Shown: piece by piece, positions 1-6,485 of the stretch
How the letters are laid out: the number at the start of each line of letters is the position of its first letter
Numbering within the stretch: position 1 is the first letter of the stretch
Origin: JBAZCO01 sp041654915
GTDB lineage: Bacteria; Bacillota; Clostridia; Christensenellales; DTU072
Direction of reading: 5' to 3'
Assembly (NCBI GenBank): GCA_041654915.1
Contig: JBAZCO010000014.1
Span: 1-24,196, forward strand
Length of the DNA: 24,196 nt
Program-made: the position numbers and the translations under genes
Notes under the pieces: generated by a model
The model's input: only the letters and a program-made list of their open reading frames with translations
Database searches by the model: none
Told to the model about the DNA's origin: nothing

Positions 1-211
1 AGGAAATTACCGCCTCGGGGATATTGGGCAGCGCAATCCCTACGGAGTCACCTTTTTTCACCCCGACAGCTTGCAAAAACCCTGCCGTATTCTCTATCCG
101 TTTGCAAAGCTCACCCGCAGTAATCGTGCGGTTAAAGTATTTTATCTTTACCGCTTGGGTTTTAGCGCAACTTTCTTTCAAGTAGCCGTACATCGATTGT
201 TCTCTATTCAT
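1..211 (-). CDS. AMP-forming acyl-CoA synthetase / AMP-dependent ligase, N-terminal fragment
   Basis: Partial gene running off the left edge; only about 70 N-terminal residues are visible. Reading the minus strand from the ATG at 211 gives a protein starting MNREQSMYGYLKES. It contains an ITAGELCKRIENTAGFL segment and then GVKKGDSVGIALPNIPEAV, the typical N-terminal pattern of AMP-dependent synthetases and ligases (ANL superfamily), which activate carboxylic acids with ATP before transfer to CoA. The catalytic P-loop and adenylation motifs lie outside the window, so substrate and even intactness are unknown. A second in-frame Met (193) is possible; 211 is preferred because it keeps the longer N-terminus. 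A GGAG lies about 14 bases upstream, farther than ideal. The gene is divergent from the PRC-barrel-like gene at 321. Confidence 0.75.
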   Translation of the reverse strand, partial: MNREQSMYGYLKESCAKTQAVKIKYFNRTITAGELCKRIENTAGFLQAVGVKKGDSVGIALPNIPEAVIS

Positions 212-245
212 TATATATATAATATACTCCAATTTAAACTTTTGC

Positions 246-274
246 AATATATTTATACACAGTAATGTAGTCAA
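246..274 (-). promoter_or_regulatory. Sigma-A-type promoter for the acyl-CoA synthetase gene
   Basis: On the minus strand TTGACT (269-274) is followed after exactly 17 bases by TATATT (246-251), upstream of the ATG at 211. The match to the -35/-10 consensus and the spacing are good. This is inferred from sequence only. Confidence 0.55.
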
Positions 275-320
275 AGTTATAAAATTTCTCTCTAATGCAT
301 AGATTATTGCGAGGTGGTTT

Positions 321-1025
321 ATGTTATATAGTCAATTAAAAGGAAAAAAAGTGGTTGCAATAGACACCGCAAACTATTGCGGCACGGTTAGCGGCATATA
401 TATTCAAAAAGATACATATGCGGCAACGCATTTATTATTATCAGATGCTGAAAACTGCATATTGGCATATGCCGACATTTTCGGTTTTGGCGAAACTCTT
501 ACAATCCGAAGTGCAGAGGTACTTTCCCCGCTTGATGCTGTAAAAGATTTTACATTTTTCGACATTGGGCTGCCCGTCCTCGATGTGGACGGCAACTCAC
601 TCGGCACAAGTAAAGAACTTGATTTGCACGCAAAATCACGGGAAAAACGGTTTACCGCAGATGAGGTTATCAATTTAAAGGCAATAGTTGCATCATCTCC
701 CGAGGCGATAGTGGTAAACCCACGGCGCAAGCAATTAAAGCCACGCCCCAAACAAACGCAGCCTGCAAAAGAAACTCCTCCCGAATTTCACAAACCCTAT
801 GAGGAGGTTCAACTTGCAACGGCTACCTTCCGTGAGCCGACAGTTACTGAAAAAATAAATAATGATTATAGTTTTTTATTGGGTAGAAGAGTGGAGCGGG
901 AAATAACCGATATCACAAGAACATTTGTAATAAAGGCGGGAACGGTAATCACCGACCGCATCATAGATACTGCCCAAAAGGCGGGCAAGTTAGTGGACCT
1001 AACCATAAACAGCATAAAAAGGTAG
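321..1025 (+). CDS. PRC-barrel-like protein of unknown role
   Basis: A 234-residue soluble protein with no signal peptide. Residues 1-75 (LKGKKVVAIDTANYCGTVSGIYI...) and about 76-140 (GLPVLDVDGNSLGT...) each look like a PRC-barrel-type beta-barrel repeat, a fold used to bind RNA, proteins or cofactors in RimM, photosynthetic reaction centres and several sporulation-associated proteins. A basic, proline-rich linker (about 143-165) leads to a C-terminal segment (about 186-234) with the pattern LLGRRVERE..F.IKAGT.IT..II..A..AGKLV, seen after PRC domains in Clostridia proteins of unknown function. The start is well placed: GAGGTGG at 311-317 sits three bases before the ATG. Stand-alone gene followed by a terminator. 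Family assignment is by motif resemblance; no specific function is claimed. Confidence 0.6.
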   Translation: MLYSQLKGKKVVAIDTANYCGTVSGIYIQKDTYAATHLLLSDAENCILAYADIFGFGETLTIRSAEVLSPLDAVKDFTFFDIGLPVLDVDGNSLGTSKELDLHAKSREKRFTADEVINLKAIVASSPEAIVVNPRRKQLKPRPKQTQPAKETPPEFHKPYEEVQLATATFREPTVTEKINNDYSFLLGRRVEREITDITRTFVIKAGTVITDRIIDTAQKAGKLVDLTINSIKR

Positions 1026-1059
1026 CTTTCCTAAAACGAAAAACCCAGCAGATTTCCCA

Positions 1060-1092
1060 AAACACCGCAAATTAAACTATTGCGGTGTTTTT
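1060..1092 (+). terminator. Rho-independent terminator after the PRC-barrel-like gene
   Basis: An 11-bp stem (AAACACCGCAA at 1060-1070 with TTGCGGTGTTT at 1080-1090) has a 9-base loop and runs into a T tract at 1087-1092. It lies 35 bases after the stop of the + strand gene. Confidence 0.85.
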
Positions 1093-1141
1093 GTTAGCGA
1101 AATTTTTTAAAGCGGAATTTTTTTAAAAACAACTTTTGAGC

Positions 1142-1194
1142 AAAGGGCTTTTAGCGTGAAGAATGTTTTTTGTTTTTTCACATAAAAACCCTTT
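1142..1194. terminator. Stem-loop at the 3' end of the M1 peptidase gene
   Basis: AAAGGGCTTTTA (1142-1153) pairs with TAAAAACCCTTT (1183-1194) over 12 positions with one wobble; an inner GTGAA/TTCAC pair adds to the stem. It reaches the stop codon of the minus-strand peptidase gene. The flanking T runs are only moderate, so it may terminate either convergent transcript or only protect the 3' end. Confidence 0.4.
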
Positions 1195-2645
1195 TAATTT
1201 AAAGAATTAAAAGCAAGTGTGGTAATCACTTTATCATTTAGCCACGAATTAACAATTGGCTGAATATCTTTCCTATTCTTTTTGAATGCGGCAAACAGTT
1301 GTTCGGGAGCGGCATTTTGGTATTTGTTTGCCTCAAAATAGTCTTTTAATGCGCCGATAAACCCTTTTTCTCCCAACAAGCTATATATATTTTCAAACAT
1401 AAGCCCGCCACGCACATATATTAACATCATATATTCGTGGTTTGTAGCAAAACTATATAACGACTGGGTCATATTTAAGCTATAATTGGGTTGGTTTAGC
1501 CGCTGCATCTTTACAAACGCCTCAAAAGCTTTGGTGTTTGCTTGCTTTGCATCATTATAATCTCCTTTAAGTTTTAAGGGATAATAATATTCTGCAAGAA
1601 AGGTAACCAGCGCTTCGTCAAGCCAGCTATGATTGATTGCATCTGACCCTACAACCGTGCCAAACCATTGGTGGGCTGTTTCGTGTACAATGATATCCGC
1701 CTTGTCCAGCGCATTTTTATTTATATACACCAACCCCGAATATTCCATTCCCCCATAGGCAAACGGCACTTCCGCTACACTATACGATTTGTAAGGATAA
1801 GCCCCAATTTTCTCACTAAACAAAGAAAAAGCGCCCATTGTTATTTCCAACAAACTTTCCGGCGCATTCGCACCCGTATAATAGTAGCGCACCAAAGTAT
1901 CCCCTACAAGTCCTTGTATTTCCTTGAAATTATATGAGGCGCAAAGCGCAAAATCCCTAAGTTTTTTTGCGGAAATATTTGTTACTTTGTATCCCTCGCC
2001 CACAGTTTCGGAATAATCATCTGCGCTTGCAGCAATCACCAAGTTTTTTGCGCTGATTATTCTAACATTATAATCTGCCGCCTCCGAATAAAACGGGTCG
2101 CCCTTGCGGGTAAAATTATCCGTTCTAAATTCACCATTCTCATAAACCGCCAAAATAGGATAAAAATTTCCTAAATTCAAAGTCTTGTCATATAATCCCA
2201 ACCGCAAGTCGGATATGGGTATATCTATTATCGCCTCAATATCCACATCCACCCTTTCCCCCGCCTTAAGAGAGCTAGGCAGCTCTACTTCCAGCGTTGT
2301 AAGGTTTTGCATTAGTTCCCATTCCAATGGCTCGCCGTCCGACTTTATCGATATAACTTCTATCCCGCCATATTTGATAAGCTCTTTAACATATGCCTTG
2401 TACGGTGCATCCTTGCGATAAGCATTTGCATAAAGATTGAATTTCACACTATCCCAATCATCGGCGCTGTTGTTATAGATGCTAATCTTGGCTTGCAAAT
2501 CCACCCTATCCAAATCATCGGCAATCTTGATTTGCATATCATAAAAGGATACATTTAAATTTTCGATTGCTTTATCGGGAACTTTACAAGCAGCCGCCAA
2601 ACAACCAAGCAATGCCAACATAACAATAACGCACAATTTTTTCAT
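1194..2645 (-). CDS. M1-family zinc metallopeptidase, predicted lipoprotein
   Basis: A 483-residue aminopeptidase-type protein of the M1 (gluzincin) family. The exopeptidase motif GGMEYSG is at 298-304 and the zinc site HETAH at 321-325, followed 18 residues later by the third zinc ligand E344 in WLDEAL. The order and spacing match active M1 enzymes. The N-terminus (MKKLCVIVMLALLGC...) is a lipoprotein signal; C15 (LLGC) or C20 (LAAAC) could be the lipidated cysteine, so the enzyme probably faces outward on the membrane. It lacks the long C-terminal helical domain of 850-residue PepN-type enzymes, as do other short bacterial M1 proteins. Probable role: trimming of extracellular peptides. It is monocistronic, with a possible promoter at 2664-2692. 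Substrate range is unknown. Confidence 0.88.
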   Translation of the reverse strand: MKKLCVIVMLALLGCLAAACKVPDKAIENLNVSFYDMQIKIADDLDRVDLQAKISIYNNSADDWDSVKFNLYANAYRKDAPYKAYVKELIKYGGIEVISIKSDGEPLEWELMQNLTTLEVELPSSLKAGERVDVDIEAIIDIPISDLRLGLYDKTLNLGNFYPILAVYENGEFRTDNFTRKGDPFYSEAADYNVRIISAKNLVIAASADDYSETVGEGYKVTNISAKKLRDFALCASYNFKEIQGLVGDTLVRYYYTGANAPESLLEITMGAFSLFSEKIGAYPYKSYSVAEVPFAYGGMEYSGLVYINKNALDKADIIVHETAHQWFGTVVGSDAINHSWLDEALVTFLAEYYYPLKLKGDYNDAKQANTKAFEAFVKMQRLNQPNYSLNMTQSLYSFATNHEYMMLIYVRGGLMFENIYSLLGEKGFIGALKDYFEANKYQNAAPEQLFAAFKKNRKDIQPIVNSWLNDKVITTLAFNSLN

Positions 2646-2663
2646 AACACTACCGTTTCCCCT

Positions 2664-2692
2664 AATTTAGGCTACTAATAATTAATGAACAA
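2664..2692 (-). promoter_or_regulatory. Possible promoter of the M1 peptidase gene
   Basis: Minus strand TTGTTC (2687-2692), 17-base spacer, TAAATT (2664-2669). The match is moderate. Just upstream is the perfect 11-base palindrome TTGCGTCGCAA at 2720-2730, with another CGCAA at 2709-2713, which could be a protein-binding site. Confidence 0.4.
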
Positions 2693-2771
2693 GACTGCCC
2701 TATTATTACGCAACTTTACTTGCGTCGCAATTTTTTACCATTTTTTTACAAAAATTTAGTCCGCAAAAGCA

Positions 2772-2800
2772 TTTACATCTATAAAAACATATGATATTAT
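2772..2800 (+). promoter_or_regulatory. Orphan sigma-A-type promoter on the plus strand
   Basis: TTTACA (2772-2777), 17-base spacer, TATTAT (2795-2800). No + strand gene follows; the next genes are on the minus strand. It points into the hairpin at 2842-2875. Confidence 0.5.
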
Positions 2801-2806
2801 ATAGCT

Positions 2807-2972
2807 ACATTAAACAGCTCATAATTTTCCCCCTTATCATAGCTAAAGAGAATCGGTTTACCGGTTCTTTTTAGCATACAAGAGAAGTTTAGGGTAATTA
2901 CAAATTTATTTGATTATTTTTTGAAATAAAACCCCCAAGCGTCGCCTTTAGCGGAACGGCTTGGGGGTTTTT
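2807..2972 (+). ncRNA. Candidate small RNA (about 65 or 165 nt)
   Basis: A transcript from the orphan promoter at 2772-2800 would start near 2807. It would contain a 15-bp hairpin (2842-2856 with 2861-2875, loop TTTA, two wobble pairs) whose 3' arm includes five T, so it might end there, or run on to the strong terminator at 2928-2972. No reading frame of useful length is present. No known RNA family was recognised. Inferred only from promoter, hairpin and terminator placement. Confidence 0.3.
2928..2972. terminator. Strong bidirectional terminator
   Basis: AAAACCCCCAAGC at 2928-2940 pairs with GCTTGGGGGTTTT at 2959-2971; the intervening part adds an inner CGC/GCG stem. T tracts follow in both directions. 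It ends the minus-strand glucosidase operon (last stop at 2997) and would also stop any + strand transcript from 2772. Confidence 0.85.
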
Positions 2973-2996
2973 GTGTTTTGTATAATGTTTGTGGAT

Positions 2997-3311
2997 TTAA
3001 ATATATGCTTTTATAAAACTCCAAAAGTATTTTAATATTGCATCGAAGTTGTATGAAAATACAAATACTGCAACGATTACTGCAACTGCGGCAAGTAAAA
3101 TGGAAATAAGTGCAATTGAAAGTATGCCCCGTGCATAGTACTTTTTTGTGGGTAAGACCGTGCTGTCAAATGCCCAATAAAAGAAAGCTATTAAATTTAC
3201 AAGGGGGATTGAAGATACAATTAGTATCCATATCCATTGCCCCGTTTTTACCACAGGGTTGCGAGGCAGAGGCGGGCTGCCAATAGGATTTCTTTGATAA
3301 TATTTGTCCAT
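2997..3311 (-). CDS. Small two-helix membrane protein, unknown function
   Basis: A 104-residue protein. After a polar N-terminus rich in proline (1-22) come two hydrophobic segments, about residues 24-48 (GQWIWILIVSSIPLVNLIAFF) and 62-90 (ARGILSIALISILLAAVAVIV), joined by a short basic loop with KKYYARG. This layout, with a conserved-looking IPLVNLI in helix 1 and KK.YAR before helix 2, is familiar from unnamed small membrane proteins of gut Bacillota. It starts 13 bases after the glucosidase stop and has its own strong ribosome site (GAGGAG, 8 bases before ATG), so it is probably the second gene of that operon. No function can be given. Confidence 0.75.
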   Translation of the reverse strand: MDKYYQRNPIGSPPLPRNPVVKTGQWIWILIVSSIPLVNLIAFFYWAFDSTVLPTKKYYARGILSIALISILLAAVAVIVAVFVFSYNFDAILKYFWSFIKAYI

Positions 3312-3324
3312 ATTTATTCTCCTC

Positions 3325-5010
3325 TTATTTTAAAAGGTAGACAAGCGCCTCGTAGGGACGCAAAGTACCCTCTTTTAGTTCGGGACGGTCGTAGCCGTAG
3401 TTGTGCAATTTAAGCTCGCAATTGGCATACACCGCATCGCCCGGTAGCTTGAAAGGCACTTCCTTATTTACAAAGTTGCACACAACAAACAGCCGCTCCC
3501 CACGCCACCACCGCTCGTAGCAGTAAATGTCCTTGCGGGAGGCAAAGTTTTCTTTAAATGTGCCGTTCTTAATTATATCATTATCTCGGCGGAATGCAAT
3601 GAGTTTGCGATAAAAATTAAGAATTGAGTCGGGGTCTTTTTCTGCCTCCTCCACATTTATTTCTGTGTGGTTGGGGTTAATAAACATCCACGGTGTGCCT
3701 GTGGTAAAGCCCGCATTTTCACCCGATGTCCATTGCATAGGCGTTCTTGCGTGGTCTCTTGCACGCCTTTTTAACACCTTTAGCAATACCCCTCTAAGGA
3801 GTGGCTCTAGCTTGCCAAGAGTCTTTCTTACATAGTCTACCATTACATCTTCAAACTGCTCAAGGTCGGTAAACGGGTAGTTTGTCATCCCAATTTCTTG
3901 ACCTTGGTATACATAAGGCAGTCCTTGCAGTAATTGGTAGGACACAGCAAGCATCTTTGCCGCCTCTTTGCGGCGGTCGCCGTAGTCGCCAGTAAAGCGC
4001 CCTAGGCTACGGGGTTGGTCGTGGTTTTCGTAGTAAAGACTGTTCCAACCTTTATCTCGCAAGCCATACTGCCAGCGTGCAAAGATGTTCTTTACACGGC
4101 GCAAGTTAAACTTGCGTGGCAATAAGTTCATAATCGTATCTGACTCCACATGTTCAAATGTGAAAACAGTATCTAGTTCCTCTCTATCCTCGGCGGTGTA
4201 CATTAGCCCTTGCTCGATTGTTACGCCTGCTGCCTCGCCCACTGTCATACAGTCGTACTTAGACAGCACCTCTTTATTGAGTTCGTGCAAATATTGGTGA
4301 ATGTTTGGACCGTGAGTGAACATTTCATCCCCTGCAATGCCAATGCCAAACTTGCCGCTAGGCAATCCCGGCACTTTGCTTATATAGGTGATAACATCAC
4401 AGCGGAATCCGTCACAACCTAAATCCAGCCAATACTTAACTATATCTTGCACTTCTTTGCGTACTTTGGGGTTATCCCAATTAAGGTCGGGTTGTTTTTT
4501 GCTAAATAGGTGTAGGTAATGCTCACCGCTTGCCTCGTCATACTCCCAAGCAGTGCCGCCAAAGCGTGATGTCCAATTGTTAGGAGGTTTTTTGCCGTCC
4601 TTTCCTCTGCCCTTTTTCCAAATATAATAGTCACGGTAGGGGTTGTCCTTGCCCTTTTTTGCCTCCTTGAACCAAAAATGTTCGTCGGAGCTGTGGTTTA
4701 CAACAAGGTCCATAACCAACTTGATGCCCCGTTGGTGCATACCGTCCACCATTTCTTTCCAATCGTCTAGCGTGCCAAACTCGTCCATAATATCCCTGTA
4801 ATCGCTTATATCATAGCCATTGTCATCATTTGGGGACTTATAGCAAGGGGAAAGCCAAACGGCATTTACGCCAAGAGAGGCAATATAATCTAATTTAGAT
4901 ATAATACCTCTTATATCACCAACACCGTCGCCGTTGCTGTCGCAAAAGCTACGGGGATAAATTTGATAGATAACTGCATCCTTGTACCAACGAGTCTTAA
5001 CACTGCTCAT
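3325..5010 (-). CDS. malL: Oligo-1,6-glucosidase / alpha-glucosidase (GH13)
   Basis: A 561-residue cytoplasmic glycoside hydrolase of family GH13, the usual length for oligo-1,6-glucosidases. The N-terminus WYKDAVIYQIYPRSFCDSNG is diagnostic. Conserved regions appear in order: DLVVNH at 101-106, GFRCDVI at 201-207 with nucleophile D205, acid/base E259 in VGEA, and transition-state stabiliser D331 in ENHDQPR. Val206 right after the nucleophile is the residue associated with alpha-1,6 specificity in this subgroup, so isomaltose, panose or dextran fragments are the likelier substrates than maltose; this is inference. No signal peptide, so substrates must be imported. GGAGG lies 11 bases before the ATG. 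The 178-base upstream region contains stem-loops that may form a leader. Alternative names: dextran glucosidase, sucrase-isomaltase-type enzyme. Confidence 0.9.
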   Translation of the reverse strand: MSSVKTRWYKDAVIYQIYPRSFCDSNGDGVGDIRGIISKLDYIASLGVNAVWLSPCYKSPNDDNGYDISDYRDIMDEFGTLDDWKEMVDGMHQRGIKLVMDLVVNHSSDEHFWFKEAKKGKDNPYRDYYIWKKGRGKDGKKPPNNWTSRFGGTAWEYDEASGEHYLHLFSKKQPDLNWDNPKVRKEVQDIVKYWLDLGCDGFRCDVITYISKVPGLPSGKFGIGIAGDEMFTHGPNIHQYLHELNKEVLSKYDCMTVGEAAGVTIEQGLMYTAEDREELDTVFTFEHVESDTIMNLLPRKFNLRRVKNIFARWQYGLRDKGWNSLYYENHDQPRSLGRFTGDYGDRRKEAAKMLAVSYQLLQGLPYVYQGQEIGMTNYPFTDLEQFEDVMVDYVRKTLGKLEPLLRGVLLKVLKRRARDHARTPMQWTSGENAGFTTGTPWMFINPNHTEINVEEAEKDPDSILNFYRKLIAFRRDNDIIKNGTFKENFASRKDIYCYERWWRGERLFVVCNFVNKEVPFKLPGDAVYANCELKLHNYGYDRPELKEGTLRPYEALVYLLK

Positions 5011-5056
5011 AAACCAAGAGACCTCCGCTTTTTATATTGTATTAAAGTATGTAAAG

Positions 5057-5080
5057 AAAAACGCCGTAATATTCGGCGTT
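5057..5080 (-). terminator. Terminator between the PC4-like gene and the glucosidase gene
   Basis: On the minus strand a 7-bp stem AACGCCG/CGGCGTT (5074-5080 with 5060-5066) with a 7-base loop is followed by a T5 run. It ends the PC4-like transcript or acts as an attenuator just before the glucosidase gene. Confidence 0.7.
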
Positions 5081-5180
5081 CCCTTTGAAAATAACGCATT
5101 ACATCCAAACCGCACTTGTTGCACGGCTTGGAATGTAAATCAAAGTAGAGCGCATACGATTAGAATGCGCTAAGAGAGGC
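5081..5180 (-). promoter_or_regulatory. Structured leader upstream of the glucosidase gene
   Basis: Two further stem-loops precede the terminator on the minus strand: AGCGCAT/ATGCGCT (5165-5171 with 5149-5155) and a 14-bp near-perfect stem at 5124-5138 with 5099-5112, one bulged base. The AATGCGTT at about 5090-5097 can also pair with AGCGCATT of the first hairpin. This gives mutually exclusive folds ahead of a terminator, as in attenuators. No T-box sequence or known riboswitch core was recognised. Confidence 0.35.
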
Positions 5181-5188
5181 GGGAACAA

Positions 5189-5404
5189 CTATATAGCTGC
5201 TAAAATCTCTTTTAACTTTTCCGCTTCCTCTTTGGTAAGGGTTACGCCCTTGCCCATTCTGTCGTGGTCGGGTGACCATTCACGAAGGTCATACCTTGGC
5301 TCTCTGTCATTCCAGCTAACAAGGTTAAGCTCTTTTGTCCAGCCTCTGTTTGACTCGCTTAGTACTCCTAATGATTTAACGATTTCGTACTTTAATTCTG
5401 GCAT
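5189..5404 (-). CDS. YdbC-type PC4/p15 family protein
   Basis: A 71-residue protein matching the YdbC branch of the PC4 (transcriptional coactivator p15) family: KYEIVKSLGVLSES..GWTKELNLVSWN (5-32), then YDLREWSPDH (38-47) and MGKGVTLTKEE (50-60). The family forms dimers that bind single-stranded nucleic acid through a curved beta-sheet; Lactococcus YdbC has been described this way. The exact cellular job in Bacillota is not settled. The start is clear: AGGAGGAG four bases before the ATG. An excellent promoter (5457-5485) and a following terminator (5057-5080) suggest its own transcription unit. Small size is normal for the family. Confidence 0.88.
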   Translation of the reverse strand: MPELKYEIVKSLGVLSESNRGWTKELNLVSWNDREPRYDLREWSPDHDRMGKGVTLTKEEAEKLKEILAAI

Positions 5405-5456
5405 TTTTCTCCTCCTGAAAAAGTGAATTGCAATATATATTATATATTACATTATA

Positions 5457-5485
5457 AATATAAACTATATTAAAATAAAATGCAA
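5457..5485 (-). promoter_or_regulatory. Promoter of the YdbC-type gene
   Basis: Minus strand TTGCAT (5480-5485), 17-base AT-rich spacer, TATATT (5457-5462), about 50 bases before the start codon. Confidence 0.65.
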
Positions 5486-5515
5486 TAAGAAAAACATCTT
5501 TTTACTGTTTTTTTA

Positions 5516-5538
5516 TAAAAAGGTTGCAAAGTTGCAAC
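5516..5538 (-). terminator. Probable terminator of the dnaD-helicase loader operon
   Basis: On the minus strand GTTGC..GCAAC (inverted repeat spanning 5523-5538) is followed by CTTTTTAT. The stem is short (5-6 bp), so the call is moderate. It lies 18 bases after the helicase loader stop. Confidence 0.5.
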
Positions 5539-5555
5539 AAATTTACCTGTGAGCT

Positions 5556-6482
5556 TTATTTGTTTCTTAAATCTCTGCCCATAAAGTTGAGGTATACGCA
5601 ACGGGATTTATCGGTAATGCGTGAAAAGATGCGTTGCCCATACTTATCTTCTAGCTGCGCCGTATTGTGGTTGGTGGTAAATGCGGTGGGTTTTCCAAAG
5701 CGCTCGGTGAGCAGCATATATAGGTAGTTTTCAGTAACATTGTTATATAATTGTTCTGCTCCCAAGTCGTCTATCACAAGAAAGTCCGCCTCTATGAGCG
5801 GGCGAAAAATTGATTCTTTGTTTTCTATGGGGGCAAGATGATAGCGCAAAAAGAGGCTATTTAAGCCCTGCGCCCCCAAAATATAAGAGGAAAAACCCTT
5901 TGCATTAAGGTTATTGGCAAGCACGGTGACGGCAAATGTCTTGCCCGTGCCGACTGCGCCGGTAAAAAATATAATTTTGTAAGGGTTATCGGGGAAAGCA
6001 TCACTGTATCTTTTTAGCCAAAGATATGTCTTTTTGTGCGCCGCCCGCACATCTGCGTCAAATGCTTGAAATGACACTTTGCTAAAGTCATCAATATCGG
6101 TAACTGATGCGCCAGAGTTTGCTTTCAACAGCGAGAATATCAAGACTTTTACGCAAGTGCAGTTCTGCACACCCTGCATTCCCGTGTCTTTGCAAATTGT
6201 GCAAGAATATTGGGGCGTGATATCTTTATCCGTGTATCCCAAACTTGCAAGTCGCTCGGCAAGCCTTGCATTAACACTTTCAAATTGTGATTTAAGGTTG
6301 CCTAAATCCTTGTTTTGGGAACTTAAACGCCCAATCTCAAAGGCAAGTGTATCTCTTTCGTTTTCTAAGCGGCTGTACTCGAAATCCTTGCGCAACTCTA
6401 ATTTTGCGTTATCTGCCTTTTGCTCCGCCGCCGCTCTTTTCAATTTTATCTCGGCAAAAGCCGCCCTTTCATAATTTAACAT
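5556..6482 (-). CDS. dnaC: DnaI/DnaC-like replicative helicase loader (AAA+ ATPase)
   Basis: A 308-residue AAA+ protein that by family loads the replicative helicase at origins and restarted forks. Residues about 1-85 form a charged coiled-coil region. A four-cysteine zinc-like site follows (C94, C97, C108, C110), as in DnaI/DnaC-type loaders. The ATPase part has Walker A GAVGTGKT (175-182), Walker B LVIDDLGAE (235-243), sensor-like TTNHN (269-273) and the arginine-finger box GQRIFSRI (282-289). It starts 3 bases after the dnaD stop, with GAGGAAT of the dnaD 3' end serving as ribosome site, so the two are translationally coupled. An IstB transposition helper is the main alternative, but there is no transposase and the DnaD neighbour argues for replication. 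Confidence 0.88.
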   Translation of the reverse strand: MLNYERAAFAEIKLKRAAAEQKADNAKLELRKDFEYSRLENERDTLAFEIGRLSSQNKDLGNLKSQFESVNARLAERLASLGYTDKDITPQYSCTICKDTGMQGVQNCTCVKVLIFSLLKANSGASVTDIDDFSKVSFQAFDADVRAAHKKTYLWLKRYSDAFPDNPYKIIFFTGAVGTGKTFAVTVLANNLNAKGFSSYILGAQGLNSLFLRYHLAPIENKESIFRPLIEADFLVIDDLGAEQLYNNVTENYLYMLLTERFGKPTAFTTNHNTAQLEDKYGQRIFSRITDKSRCVYLNFMGRDLRNK

Positions 6483-6485
6483 TGG

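Larger units (their letters stand above)
2646..2996. other. Gene-free stretch between the M1 peptidase and glucosidase operons
   Basis: No open reading frame of note. It holds the peptidase promoter, a palindrome at 2720-2730, a good + strand promoter at 2772-2800, a 15-bp hairpin at 2842-2875 and a strong terminator at 2928-2972. Together the last three could define a small non-coding transcript. Confidence 0.6.

Noticed and set aside
5081..5180. T-box leader before the glucosidase gene
   Set aside because: No TGGNACCGCG-type sequence or specifier loop is visible, and the downstream gene is not an amino acid gene.
6079..6474. 131-codon open frame opposite the helicase loader gene
   Set aside because: It is a shadow of a well-supported gene, with no ribosome site or recognisable domain; the same holds for the other antisense frames over the zinc-hook, dnaD and lysS genes.
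5556..6482. IstB-type transposition helper
   Set aside because: The fold is similar, but there is no transposase or terminal repeat, the zinc-type cysteines match DnaI/DnaC loaders, and it is coupled to dnaD.
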